From CAZVON01 sp964628435 (GTDB lineage: Bacteria > Patescibacteriota > Microgenomatia > Levybacterales > UBA12049): a stretch of DNA of 39,012 nucleotides. The DNA is taken from positions 1 through 39,012 of the forward strand of contig CAZVON010000007.1 of assembly GCA_964628435.1 (NCBI GenBank), written 5' to 3'. The notes beneath the pieces are model-generated. The model saw only the letters and a program-made list of their open reading frames with translations, was not told the DNA's origin and did not search any database. Numbering within the stretch: position 1 is the stretch's first letter; the number at the start of each line of letters is the position of its first letter. A program made the position numbers and the translations under genes. This document shows, in pieces, positions 32,009 to 38,970 of this stretch.

Positions 32009-32550
32009 TACGCGCAACCAAAATGTCAGATATTAAAAGGAATTGGCATATAGTTGATGTAAAAGGAAAAACATTGGGAAGGATTTCGACACAAATAGCA
32101 GAACTTCTTATGGGAAAGTCAAAAGCATACTTTGTGCGCAATTTAGACTGTGGTGATTATGTGGTAGTAGTTAATGCTCAAGATGTAGCAGTAAGTGGCA
32201 ACAAAGAATTGAAAAAAAAGTACTATCGATATTCTGGATATCCAGGGGGACTTAAAATTGAAACATTGCAAAAATTAAGAAAAAGAAAACCAGAGGATAT
32301 TGTCCTTCATGCAGTAAAAGGAATGCTGCCTCAAAATCGGTTACGAGATTCGATGCTTAAACGATTATTGGTATTTGTAGGTAGTGAGTATCCTTACAAA
32401 GATAAATTTAAAAGTCAATCCTTCGACAAGCTCAGGACAAGTTCCTTCGACAAGTCTTCGACTCCGAAGTCGTTCAGACTCGAGGAGCTTAAGACAAGTT
32501 CCTTCGATAAAACTACAGACAAGAAGGAAAAAGCGTTCAATAACATATAG
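32005..32550 (+). CDS. rplM: 50S ribosomal protein L13 with repeat-encoded C-terminal tail
   Basis: Early-assembly large-subunit protein. 181 aa. Residues 1-137 are a full L13: WHIVDVKGKTLGRIST, DCGDYVVVVNA, YYRYSGYPGGLK, KGMLPQNRLR and VGSEYPYKDKF, where L13 normally ends. The following 40-45 residues are encoded by three tandem variants of the CCTTCGACAAG palindromic repeat and read as Ser-Phe-Asp-Lys units (residues 139 onward). It ends 3 nt before rpsI, so the operon is intact despite the insertion. Confidence 0.96.
   Translation: MIRATKMSDIKRNWHIVDVKGKTLGRISTQIAELLMGKSKAYFVRNLDCGDYVVVVNAQDVAVSGNKELKKKYYRYSGYPGGLKIETLQKLRKRKPEDIVLHAVKGMLPQNRLRDSMLKRLLVFVGSEYPYKDKFKSQSFDKLRTSSFDKSSTPKSFRLEELKTSSFDKTTDKKEKAFNNI
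32419..32524 (+). repeat. Three CCTTCGACAAG-type repeats extending rplM
   Basis: Units begin at TCCTTCGACAAGCTCAGG (32419), TCCTTCGACAAGTCTTCG (32443) and the degenerate TCCTTCGATAAAACTACA (32500). Each is preceded or followed by GACAAGT. The middle unit holds a further palindrome, CTTCG-ACTC-CGAAG (32456-32469). Same family as in fusA and at 33757-33775. Confidence 0.85.
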
Positions 32551-32553
32551 ATT

Positions 32554-33045
32554 ATGCCAAGAGTTGCCAAAAAACAAGAAGTCCAAACAGAAAATACCTC
32601 TCCCAAAGCTGGGAAAGATGAATATATATTTGCGGTTGGTCGAGACAGGCAGGCAGTTGCGCGTGTACGCTTATATCCAAAAGTAAGTGATGTAGTGCTG
32701 TGGAGTGATCAGCAGGTTAAAAAAGGAGAGATTTATGTCAATCAACGGCCAATAGAAGACTATTTTACCGGAGATGTTGCAAAAGCAGCATATCTTGAGC
32801 CACTTCGGATTACTAATGCACTCAATAGATATGCTGTTACCGTAAAAGTAGCAGGTGGAGGACCAAAAGGGCAGATAGATGCTGTTATTCATGGGATTTC
32901 TCGGGCATTAGCACATGTAGATGAAAAACATCGGTCTATTCTCAAAAAAAAAGGTTATTTAACCCGCGATGCGCGAGCGAGAGAACGTCGAAAAGTGGGA
33001 ACTGGCGGAAAAGCACGAAGAAAAAAACAATCTCCAAAACGCTAA
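32554..33045 (+). CDS. rpsI: 30S ribosomal protein S9
   Basis: Head protein whose C-terminal tail touches the P-site tRNA anticodon. 163 aa. After a hydrophilic N-terminal extension (about 25 residues) the core begins YIFAVGRDRQAVARVRL and continues through TVKVAGGGPKGQIDAVIHGISRAL, LTRDARARERRKVG, and ends in -PKR, the functionally important Lys-Arg end. Last gene of the superoperon; no hairpin terminator is visible in the 64-nt gap to the convergent hsp20. Confidence 0.97.
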   Translation: MPRVAKKQEVQTENTSPKAGKDEYIFAVGRDRQAVARVRLYPKVSDVVLWSDQQVKKGEIYVNQRPIEDYFTGDVAKAAYLEPLRITNALNRYAVTVKVAGGGPKGQIDAVIHGISRALAHVDEKHRSILKKKGYLTRDARARERRKVGTGGKARRKKQSPKR

Positions 33046-33109
33046 CTATTTTCTGCGAATTTTATTTTCTATTTTGTTTATCCGATACCTTTTCAGTACC
33101 TCGAAACGA

Positions 33110-33517
33110 TTACTTACTTGATTTAACCGCAATTTTTTTAGGTTGTGAAGCAGGAGATTTCGCAAAGGTAATGGTCATAACGCCATTTTTACACGTTGCT
33201 TCTGGTTCTACATTCGGATCAACATCTCCCGGAATTGCTACTCGGTACGAGAAAGCGCTTGTTGCTTTTCGATAATATTTTTTCTTTTTTTCTTCTTGCT
33301 GTGTTTCTCCTTTTACCCATAAAATTCCTTTGTCAAAGGTTATTTCAACGTCTTTAGGATCTACACCTGGAAGTGCGGTTTCTACAAACACATTTTTTTC
33401 GTCTTCGGAAACCGAAAGACCACTTGGGGTATTTCCCGCAGTCATTAATTCGTCGTCCTCATCCCAAAAAGACGGAACTCTTAAGGATGGAAAAGTACGA
33501 ACAAGATCAAATGCCAT
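33110..33517 (-). CDS. Small heat shock protein, Hsp20/alpha-crystallin family
   Basis: ATP-independent holdase chaperone. 135 aa from ATG 33517. The alpha-crystallin domain covers about 33-125: VFVETALPGVDPKDVEITFD, GILWVKGE, FSYRVAIPGDVD and the GVMTITFAK strand (usual GVLxIxxPK). The C-terminal I-x-I/V anchor appears as KKIAVK. The longer frame from 33565 is rejected because it would start in the -10 element; the chosen start has AGGAGGTG 8 nt upstream. Heat-regulated by inference, see the CIRCE-like operator. Confidence 0.95.
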   Translation of the reverse strand: MAFDLVRTFPSLRVPSFWDEDDELMTAGNTPSGLSVSEDEKNVFVETALPGVDPKDVEITFDKGILWVKGETQQEEKKKKYYRKATSAFSYRVAIPGDVDPNVEPEATCKNGVMTITFAKSPASQPKKIAVKSSK

Positions 33518-33548
33518 ACTCTGTTCACCTCCTTCCTTTACCTGGAAT

Positions 33549-33575
33549 TTAGCACTATAATACATCTACTGCTAA
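33549..33575 (-). promoter_or_regulatory. CIRCE-like operator overlapping the hsp20 -10
   Basis: A 27-bp inverted repeat, TTAGCACTA-N9-TACTGCTAA on the plus strand. The HrcA operator CIRCE is TTAGCACTC-N9-GAGTGCTAA; 15 of the 18 arm positions match and the spacing is exact. It covers the -10, as expected for a repressor site. Confidence 0.75.
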
Positions 33576-33586
33576 TGTCTTGTCAA
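33557..33586 (-). promoter_or_regulatory. Promoter of hsp20
   Basis: On the minus strand, TTGACA (33586-33581), 18-nt spacer, TATTAT (33562-33557). A consensus -35 with a good -10; leader about 33 nt with a strong Shine-Dalgarno. Confidence 0.75.
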
Positions 33587-33756
33587 GAGGGTTTTTGTGA
33601 AGTCATGGTGATGATCGCTTTTTTTACAACAGGAAATGGGATAGCTTTCTTCGTTGCCTACTGGGTCTGAGAAGTGTTTCTTACCTTGGCCGACCTTTTT
33701 AAAAAAATCCGAACTCGCTTCAAGTCGAATCGGTAGGCCCGCCTCCTATCCGTTTA

Positions 33757-33775
33757 CCCTGAGCCTGTCGAAGGG
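33757..33775 (-). repeat. Intergenic copy of the CCTTCGACAGGCTCAGG repeat
   Basis: Read on the minus strand it is CCCTTCGACAGGCTCAGGG, a near-perfect palindrome (CCCT...AGGG, GAC/GGC core). Same family as the coding copies in fusA and rplM. Confidence 0.85.
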
Positions 33776-33980
33776 CTCGGCCGCTTCACGTCCTCGCTCT
33801 ATGTAATTTTTGCGCGCGCGATTTTTATTATTTATAGTCCCGATAAAATCGGTACAGGCAAAACAAGAAAAACAAAAAGTCAAAATGTTTTCTTTCCCCA
33901 CCCAACCCAGCGCGAAAACTACCACTCACATTTTAGCAGAAAATTATTTTTATTGTACGTACCTATATGCTGCTACAAAT

Positions 33981-34009
33981 TCCCATCAGTTAAGTTTTAA
34001 CTGATGGGA
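33981..34009. repeat. Perfect 13-bp inverted repeat with 3-nt loop
   Basis: TCCCATCAGTTAA (33981-33993), GTT, TTAACTGATGGGA (33997-34009). A second hairpin set follows at once: CCTCC/GGAGG (34012-34016 with 34049-34053) around GGGA/TCCC (34022-34025 with 34031-34034). It could be a bidirectional terminator, a REP-like element, or the hairpin end of a lost IS200/IS605-type element. Confidence 0.75.
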
Positions 34010-34080
34010 GCCCTCCTTTAAGGGAAATTATCCCCCAACAGGGCGAGAGGAGGAGCCGCTTCCTTATGGTATTTGAGGGA

Positions 34081-34110
34081 TTGACAAAAATTAACTACCT
34101 CATCTATAAT
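34081..34110 (+). promoter_or_regulatory. Consensus promoter of the R-M operon
   Basis: TTGACA (34081-34086), 18-nt spacer, TATAAT (34105-34110): both hexamers perfect. Leader of about 26 nt to hsdM, without a Shine-Dalgarno. Confidence 0.8.
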
Positions 34111-34142
34111 GCGTAAAGCAAAAATAAATTACATTACCTAAA

Positions 34143-35891
34143 ATGAGTATACCCAACTGGATACACAACAGATTCTTAGCTCTTTCAGATCAATATAAAA
34201 CTGATTTATTTGGGTTTGAAGACGCAATTTTAACTTTAAAAAACCGCTTTGGGGATAGTGAAGATCAAGTCAAAGTTATCCTTTCCGAACTAAGGAAAAA
34301 TAAATTAGTGGAGGTAACAAGAAGTGAAGAAGATTCCAGAAAGAAACTATATAAAGTCTTGTCTCCAGCAGAAGCTGTTACGAATGGCAGACTAAATAGG
34401 GGTGACATTGACAGAATTCTAAAAAAAGCTGCAGACCTTATCCGTACAAGGGTAGATTACTCCTTCATTCTACTACTCCTTTTTTATAAAAGATTCAGTG
34501 ATCAATGGAATGTTGAATACAAAAAAGCATACAAAGAAGCACGAAGTGATGGTTTTACTGAAAGCGAGGCAGATACGGAGGCCAAAAAGTCCGCTTATCA
34601 CAGAATAAATATCCCTGAAGAATACCTCTGGGAAAATTTGAGAAAAGACACTCAAAAAATATCAGAGAATTTATCACTCGCTGTAAAAACTTTGGCAGAT
34701 TTAAACCCCACTTTAAAAGAAACTTTCCAGCAGTTTGATTTTTCTGATTTTATTCGAAATCCAGAAAATAGTGAAATTCTAAGACAGCTTGTAGAACTAT
34801 TTAGTTCTTACTCTCTGGAAAATGTTTCACCTGATGTTCTAGGAGATGCTTATGAGTGGACACTGCGCCTTTTTGCCCCACAAAAGGCAAAAGAAGGTGA
34901 AGTATATACCCCAAGAGAAGTAATACAACTAATGGTAGAACTCCTAGACCCAAAAGAACAAGAAAGTGTTTATGATCCAGCCTGCGGATCAGCTGGCATG
35001 CTAATTGCAGCTTATAAACATGTAGAGGAGAAGCAAACAAAACAAAAAGCAGACTCTCTTTTCTTGTATGGGCAGGAACAAAACTCCAAAACTTTGGCTT
35101 TGGCAAAGATGAATCTTTTAATTCACGATATAACCAACGGAATTTTGGCTTTTGGCGATACTCTTCGCTTTCCCAAGTTTAAGGATGGTGAGACAATCAA
35201 ACGATTTTCCTATGTTTTGGCGAATCCACCTTGGAATCAAGATGGTTACCAAGAGGAAACCTTAAAAACCGGCGAGGCATGGAAAGATCGATTTCCATTT
35301 GGTTTCCCAACCAGTCAATCTGCAGATTGGGCATGGGTACAGCATATGTACTCTTCCTTGAAGAGAGATGGGAAACTTGCAGTTGTTCTTGATACAGGTA
35401 GCGTTTCTAGAGGTTCAGGAAAGACAAATGATAAAGAAAAAGTAATAAGAAATAAATTTGTTGATAACGATTTGGTCGAAGCAGTAATCCTTCTTCCGGA
35501 AAATCTCTTTTATAACACCAGCGCTCCAGGATTAATTCTTATTGTTAACAAGGCTAAACCAGACAAAAGAAAAAATAAAATTTTACTTATTAATGGTTCC
35601 CAACAATTTGAAAAAGGCAAACCCAAAAATTTCTTAAAAGAAGAACACATCAAAAATATTACAAAACTGTATCAAGACTTTGAAGAGCAAGAAGGCGTTT
35701 CCAAAATCATCACTAACAACCAAGCCAAAGAAGCAGATTATAACTTATCACCTTCAAGATTTGTTTCAGCAATAAAAGAAAATAACCATAGGTCAATAAA
35801 TGCGATTTTAAAAGATCTGGAAAAGACAGAAGGTAATTCTTCAACTTTAAACAAAAAGCTAAATAATATTTTTTCAAAAATAATCAAATGA
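34143..35891 (+). CDS. hsdM: Type I restriction-modification methyltransferase subunit HsdM, with N-terminal winged-helix-like domain
   Basis: N6-adenine DNA methyltransferase subunit of a type I R-M enzyme. 582 aa. Residues about 1-75 form an extra domain of helices followed by a charged beta-wing (LRKNKLVEVTRSEEDSRKKLYKVL), resembling a winged helix-turn-helix. Then the HsdM helical N-terminal domain (about 85-240), and the Rossmann domain with the SAM motif DPACGSAGML at 278-287 and the catalytic NPPW at 361-364. The YTPREV segment before the SAM motif is typical. The extra domain is not in classical EcoKI HsdM. The TGA overlaps the next ATG by 4 nt. Confidence 0.95.
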   Translation: MSIPNWIHNRFLALSDQYKTDLFGFEDAILTLKNRFGDSEDQVKVILSELRKNKLVEVTRSEEDSRKKLYKVLSPAEAVTNGRLNRGDIDRILKKAADLIRTRVDYSFILLLLFYKRFSDQWNVEYKKAYKEARSDGFTESEADTEAKKSAYHRINIPEEYLWENLRKDTQKISENLSLAVKTLADLNPTLKETFQQFDFSDFIRNPENSEILRQLVELFSSYSLENVSPDVLGDAYEWTLRLFAPQKAKEGEVYTPREVIQLMVELLDPKEQESVYDPACGSAGMLIAAYKHVEEKQTKQKADSLFLYGQEQNSKTLALAKMNLLIHDITNGILAFGDTLRFPKFKDGETIKRFSYVLANPPWNQDGYQEETLKTGEAWKDRFPFGFPTSQSADWAWVQHMYSSLKRDGKLAVVLDTGSVSRGSGKTNDKEKVIRNKFVDNDLVEAVILLPENLFYNTSAPGLILIVNKAKPDKRKNKILLINGSQQFEKGKPKNFLKEEHIKNITKLYQDFEEQEGVSKIITNNQAKEADYNLSPSRFVSAIKENNHRSINAILKDLEKTEGNSSTLNKKLNNIFSKIIK

Positions 35892-36463
35892 CAACCGAGG
35901 AATTGGAACAATTAATTGAGGGTGGTGCGGAAACGCCACGCATTGAATATAAGGGTCCCTGTTCTTGGGATGTAAATATGTTAGCAAAGGATATCTTGGC
36001 TCTAGTAAATTATGAAAACGGAGGGTGGATTATAATTGGAATGGAAGAGCAAGGAAGTGGATTTAAACGAAGCGGAGTAACTTCCGAACAGATACAAAGC
36101 TTTAATTTCGATATAATGCGTGACCAGTTCTCAAAATTCCCTGACCCCCATGTAGAATTTTCTGTTCATTATCCTCTTGATAGGAACAAAATACAGTTTG
36201 TTGTCATAAGTGTTAAGGAGTTTCGTGAAATTCCAGTACTCTGTATAAAACCTAGTCAACCGGCCGCAACAATGGCTCCGGCTATCTACTACCGTAACTC
36301 TGATAAAAAGATAGAAAGTGGATTAATCTCAAATTATCATGATTTGAGGAATCTACTTGAGAGAGCTGCTGTAAAAATTAGGACAAGATGGGAAGATCTT
36401 GGATTAAAGGTTCCAGAAAGTTTTAGAGATCAACTTAAAAAGGAATTACAGGAGCTTAAATAA
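35888..36463 (+). CDS. AlbA_2 (Schlafen-type) putative nucleic-acid-binding protein
   Basis: 191 aa. Residues about 15-135 match the AlbA_2 pattern: TPRIEYKGPCSWD (the E-x-K element), AKDILALVNYENGGWIIIGMEE (helix and Gly-rich strand), and a later strand IQFVVISVKEF followed by YYRNSDKK. AlbA_2 domains occur in transcription regulators, Schlafen proteins and defence genes, and some act as nucleases; the exact activity here is unknown. The C-terminal about 45 residues are helical and charged. Translationally coupled to hsdM (4-nt overlap) and 2 nt before the next gene, so it belongs to the R-M operon. Confidence 0.8.
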   Translation: MTTEELEQLIEGGAETPRIEYKGPCSWDVNMLAKDILALVNYENGGWIIIGMEEQGSGFKRSGVTSEQIQSFNFDIMRDQFSKFPDPHVEFSVHYPLDRNKIQFVVISVKEFREIPVLCIKPSQPAATMAPAIYYRNSDKKIESGLISNYHDLRNLLERAAVKIRTRWEDLGLKVPESFRDQLKKELQELK

Positions 36464-36465
36464 CC

Positions 36466-37176
36466 ATGTCAAAACGCGGACAATTATTACAAACAATAAA
36501 ATCACGAGGGTATTGGCTAATCAACCTTAGACCACTAGTCAACCAACAATTACAACTCTCGCAATGCAAAGAAGTAATTGAAAAATCTGCAGTGGAACTA
36601 AGGGGGTGGGATTACCCTCATATTCCAAGAAGAAGCGGGGATGACACCAATTTGACTCCAGGGAACGACTTCTACGAAGGTTGGATTGACTGGGGTGCTC
36701 ATAAAGAAATTTGGCGAATGCACCAAAGCGGACAATTCATTCATTATCGAGCGATGGAGGAAGATTGGTTTCAGGAAGACGATTGGCATGGAGATCTTAA
36801 GCAAATAAATCCGGGTACAGTCCTATCAATTATAAGTGCAGTTTATTTTTTAACAGAGGTATTTGAATTTTTGTCTAGGCTTATCAGAGAGGGTTTATAT
36901 AAGGAAGGTATTGAGGTTCATATTCAACTTCACACGGGTAGTGGGCGTAAATTAGCAGTTTTTGATCCAATGAGAGCACCTTTATTTAGAGATTATACAA
37001 CAGGTGCTGATATAGTTGAATTTCCATCAAAAACCTATAAATCTGATGAACTTAAAGAATCCAAGGAGCAAGCACTCTCCGTTGCTTTATATATTTTCCA
37101 AAGATTTGGTTGGGATAATCCACCAATTGAAACTATAAAAAATGATCAGGAAAAGTTATTAAATAGAAGATTATGA
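36466..37176 (+). CDS. Hypothetical protein inserted in the R-M operon
   Basis: 236 aa, soluble, no signal peptide. Rich in Trp and other aromatics in the first half (RGWDYPHIPRR, DFYEGWIDWGAHKEIWRMHQSGQFIHY, 36670-36750), then a hydrophobic helix (TVLSIISAVYFLTEVFEFLSRL) and an alpha/beta end. No catalytic motif I recognise. I believe similar proteins occur next to AlbA_2 genes in defence-type loci, but that is recollection and would need a search. Overlaps the following gene by 4 nt. Confidence 0.75.
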   Translation: MSKRGQLLQTIKSRGYWLINLRPLVNQQLQLSQCKEVIEKSAVELRGWDYPHIPRRSGDDTNLTPGNDFYEGWIDWGAHKEIWRMHQSGQFIHYRAMEEDWFQEDDWHGDLKQINPGTVLSIISAVYFLTEVFEFLSRLIREGLYKEGIEVHIQLHTGSGRKLAVFDPMRAPLFRDYTTGADIVEFPSKTYKSDELKESKEQALSVALYIFQRFGWDNPPIETIKNDQEKLLNRRL

Positions 37177-37757
37177 AAAATAATTGGAATTTAAAATTGT
37201 CTAAGAGGTTTATCATGCTGATCGCCACCACCTTCCTAGGAAGCCTGCTCCTTACATGGATTAAAGGTTCTTTAAATGACTTTTTAATTTTCTATACTCT
37301 CATTGCACTTTTGTGGTATTCGTGGGAAACGATGGATTTGAAAAGAAACTCCACTAAAGAAATTGAGCTTATAAGACAAGCAGAAATGAACAAAATGATG
37401 CCTATCTTAGTTTTTCGAGAAGGAGCAAGACTACATAGTGATGGAAACTTAAGTGCATTTCAGATAAGAAATATCGGTTCTGGAATCGCAAAAGATATAA
37501 AGGTAATTCTATCTAGTGTGGATATTGAGGAGAATTTTAATTTAGCCCCAGGAGAATCAAGACAAATAAATATTGAGGGACACAGAGAAAACGTGGTTGA
37601 TGCTATTAAGCAATCTCCTCCCGAAATCAATATGGAGATTCGATATAAGGATATTTATGAAAGAAGATTTAGAACAGTAGAAATAACCTTTTCTAGCGAT
37701 GCAGACGGACATTATAACTTAGATCGAGGTAGGTGGAAATTCCAAATCCTTGATTAA
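37173..37757 (+). CDS. Two-TM protein with beta-rich soluble domain, inserted in the R-M operon
   Basis: 194 aa. Two hydrophobic helices at about 12-29 and 34-50, then a short charged helix (53-72), then a beta-strand-rich domain (about 75-194) whose FQIRNIGSGIAKDIKVIL and LAPGESRQINIEGH resemble CARDB/Ig-like folds. Membrane-bound with the soluble domain on one side; family not recognised. ATGA overlap with the previous gene and 2 nt before hsdS. Confidence 0.72.
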   Translation: MKNNWNLKLSKRFIMLIATTFLGSLLLTWIKGSLNDFLIFYTLIALLWYSWETMDLKRNSTKEIELIRQAEMNKMMPILVFREGARLHSDGNLSAFQIRNIGSGIAKDIKVILSSVDIEENFNLAPGESRQINIEGHRENVVDAIKQSPPEINMEIRYKDIYERRFRTVEITFSSDADGHYNLDRGRWKFQILD

Positions 37758-37759
37758 TT

Positions 37760-38968
37760 ATGAAATCGTGGCAAGTAAAAAATTTAGGAGCCGAAGAATT
37801 GTTTTCGATAGGTACTGGAGGGACACCTAGTACCTCAGAGCCTCAATATTGGAATGGTGATATCCCATGGGTTACTCCAACAGATTTAAGCAATCTCGGG
37901 ACAGCGGTAATTACTGAAACCGCAAGAACAATTACACCTCAAGGCGCAGCAAATAGCTCTGCTAAGCCCTTACCAGTTGGAACAGTGGTAATTTCTACTC
38001 GCGCACCAATAGGTTATGCAACTATTCTTGGTAAAGAGATGGCTATAAATCAGGGTTGCAAGGCAGTGGTCATCAAAGACCATTCCCAAGTATCTAGCGA
38101 GTATCTTTATTACAATGTGCTTACCCAAACTCAAAAAATGCAAGAATTAGGCAGTGGTTCTACATTCCGTGAACTTTCACAGCATAATTTAAAATCTATA
38201 GAAATTCCTCTCCCACCAAAATCCGAACAGGAAAAGATAGCCCATATTTTGAATACTATCCAAGAATCTATAAAGATTCAGAATGAAATAGTAGATAAGA
38301 CTAAAGAATTAAAAGCATCTTTAATGCAAAAGTTATTTACGGAAGGGACAAAAGGAGAAAAATTAAAGAATTCTGAAATTGGAAAAATTCCAGAAAGTTG
38401 GGAAACTGCTTATTTAGGCGACATTTGTAAGCCGCGTAAAGAACAAGTTATCCCAGAGGTTGATGACTTATATATTGGATTAGAACATATTGACTCTGGT
38501 GACGTTAACTTATCAAGAAGAGGAACAGGACAAGAAGTTAGGAGCTTAAAAAATAGATTTTATCCCAGCGACATACTTTATGGAAAACTTCGACCCTATT
38601 TAGACAAAGCAGTTATAGCAGACCTAGAGGGTGTATGTTCTACAGATATTTTGGTATTAAATATTTTTGCTAGTATTAATTCTGTTTATTTAGTAAATAT
38701 TTTGCATACGAACAGATTTTTAAGTTATGCAATAGATAATACATCAGGAACAAATCATCCGAGAACCTCATGGGATGCTGTTAGGAAATTCCAAATCCCA
38801 CACCCTTCATTACCAGAACAACAGAACATTGCAGATTTTCTTTCTGCTGTGGATCAAAAAATTGAACTTGAGCAAAAGAAAAGGGATTTATATCAGGAAT
38901 TGTTTGAGGCAATGCTGGATAAGTTAATGTTGGGAGAAATAAGAGTTGATAAACTAAATTTTAATTAA
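37760..38968 (+). CDS. hsdS: Type I restriction-modification specificity subunit HsdS
   Basis: DNA-recognition subunit that directs both methylation and restriction. 402 aa with two target recognition domains: TRD1 about 5-150 (GGTPSTSEPQYWNGDIPWVTPTDL is the usual start) and TRD2 about 215-360. Each is followed by a conserved helix: PLPPKSEQEKIAHILNTI and PSLPEQQNIADFLSAVDQKI. The two TRDs differ, so the target is a bipartite sequence that cannot be read from the protein. Ends 2 nt before hsdR. Confidence 0.95.
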   Translation: MKSWQVKNLGAEELFSIGTGGTPSTSEPQYWNGDIPWVTPTDLSNLGTAVITETARTITPQGAANSSAKPLPVGTVVISTRAPIGYATILGKEMAINQGCKAVVIKDHSQVSSEYLYYNVLTQTQKMQELGSGSTFRELSQHNLKSIEIPLPPKSEQEKIAHILNTIQESIKIQNEIVDKTKELKASLMQKLFTEGTKGEKLKNSEIGKIPESWETAYLGDICKPRKEQVIPEVDDLYIGLEHIDSGDVNLSRRGTGQEVRSLKNRFYPSDILYGKLRPYLDKAVIADLEGVCSTDILVLNIFASINSVYLVNILHTNRFLSYAIDNTSGTNHPRTSWDAVRKFQIPHPSLPEQQNIADFLSAVDQKIELEQKKRDLYQELFEAMLDKLMLGEIRVDKLNFN

Positions 38969-38970
38969 CT

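Larger units (their letters stand above)
33587..34080. other. Repeat-rich noncoding junction between hsp20 and the R-M locus
   Basis: About 500 bp without a convincing gene. It holds a CCCTGAGCCTGTCGAAGG repeat copy (33757-33774), an alternating GC run GCGCGCGCG (33812-33820), a perfect 13-bp palindrome (33981-34009) and a second set of GC-rich complementary segments (34010-34053). A 57-codon open frame on the minus strand (33575-33745) has no start codon. GC content is visibly higher than in the flanking genes. Confidence 0.7.

Noticed and set aside
32641..32660. GACAGGCAGGCAG in rpsI as another copy of the dipZ palindrome
   Set aside because: It encodes the conserved S9 segment GRDRQAVARV and lacks the second arm.
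33518..33565. N-terminal extension of hsp20 (start at 33565)
   Set aside because: It would begin inside the -10 and the CIRCE-like operator; ATG 33517 has a strong Shine-Dalgarno and matches the family.
33810..34004. 64-codon frame on the plus strand in the junction
   Set aside because: No ribosome binding site, no protein-like pattern, and it runs into the 13-bp palindrome.
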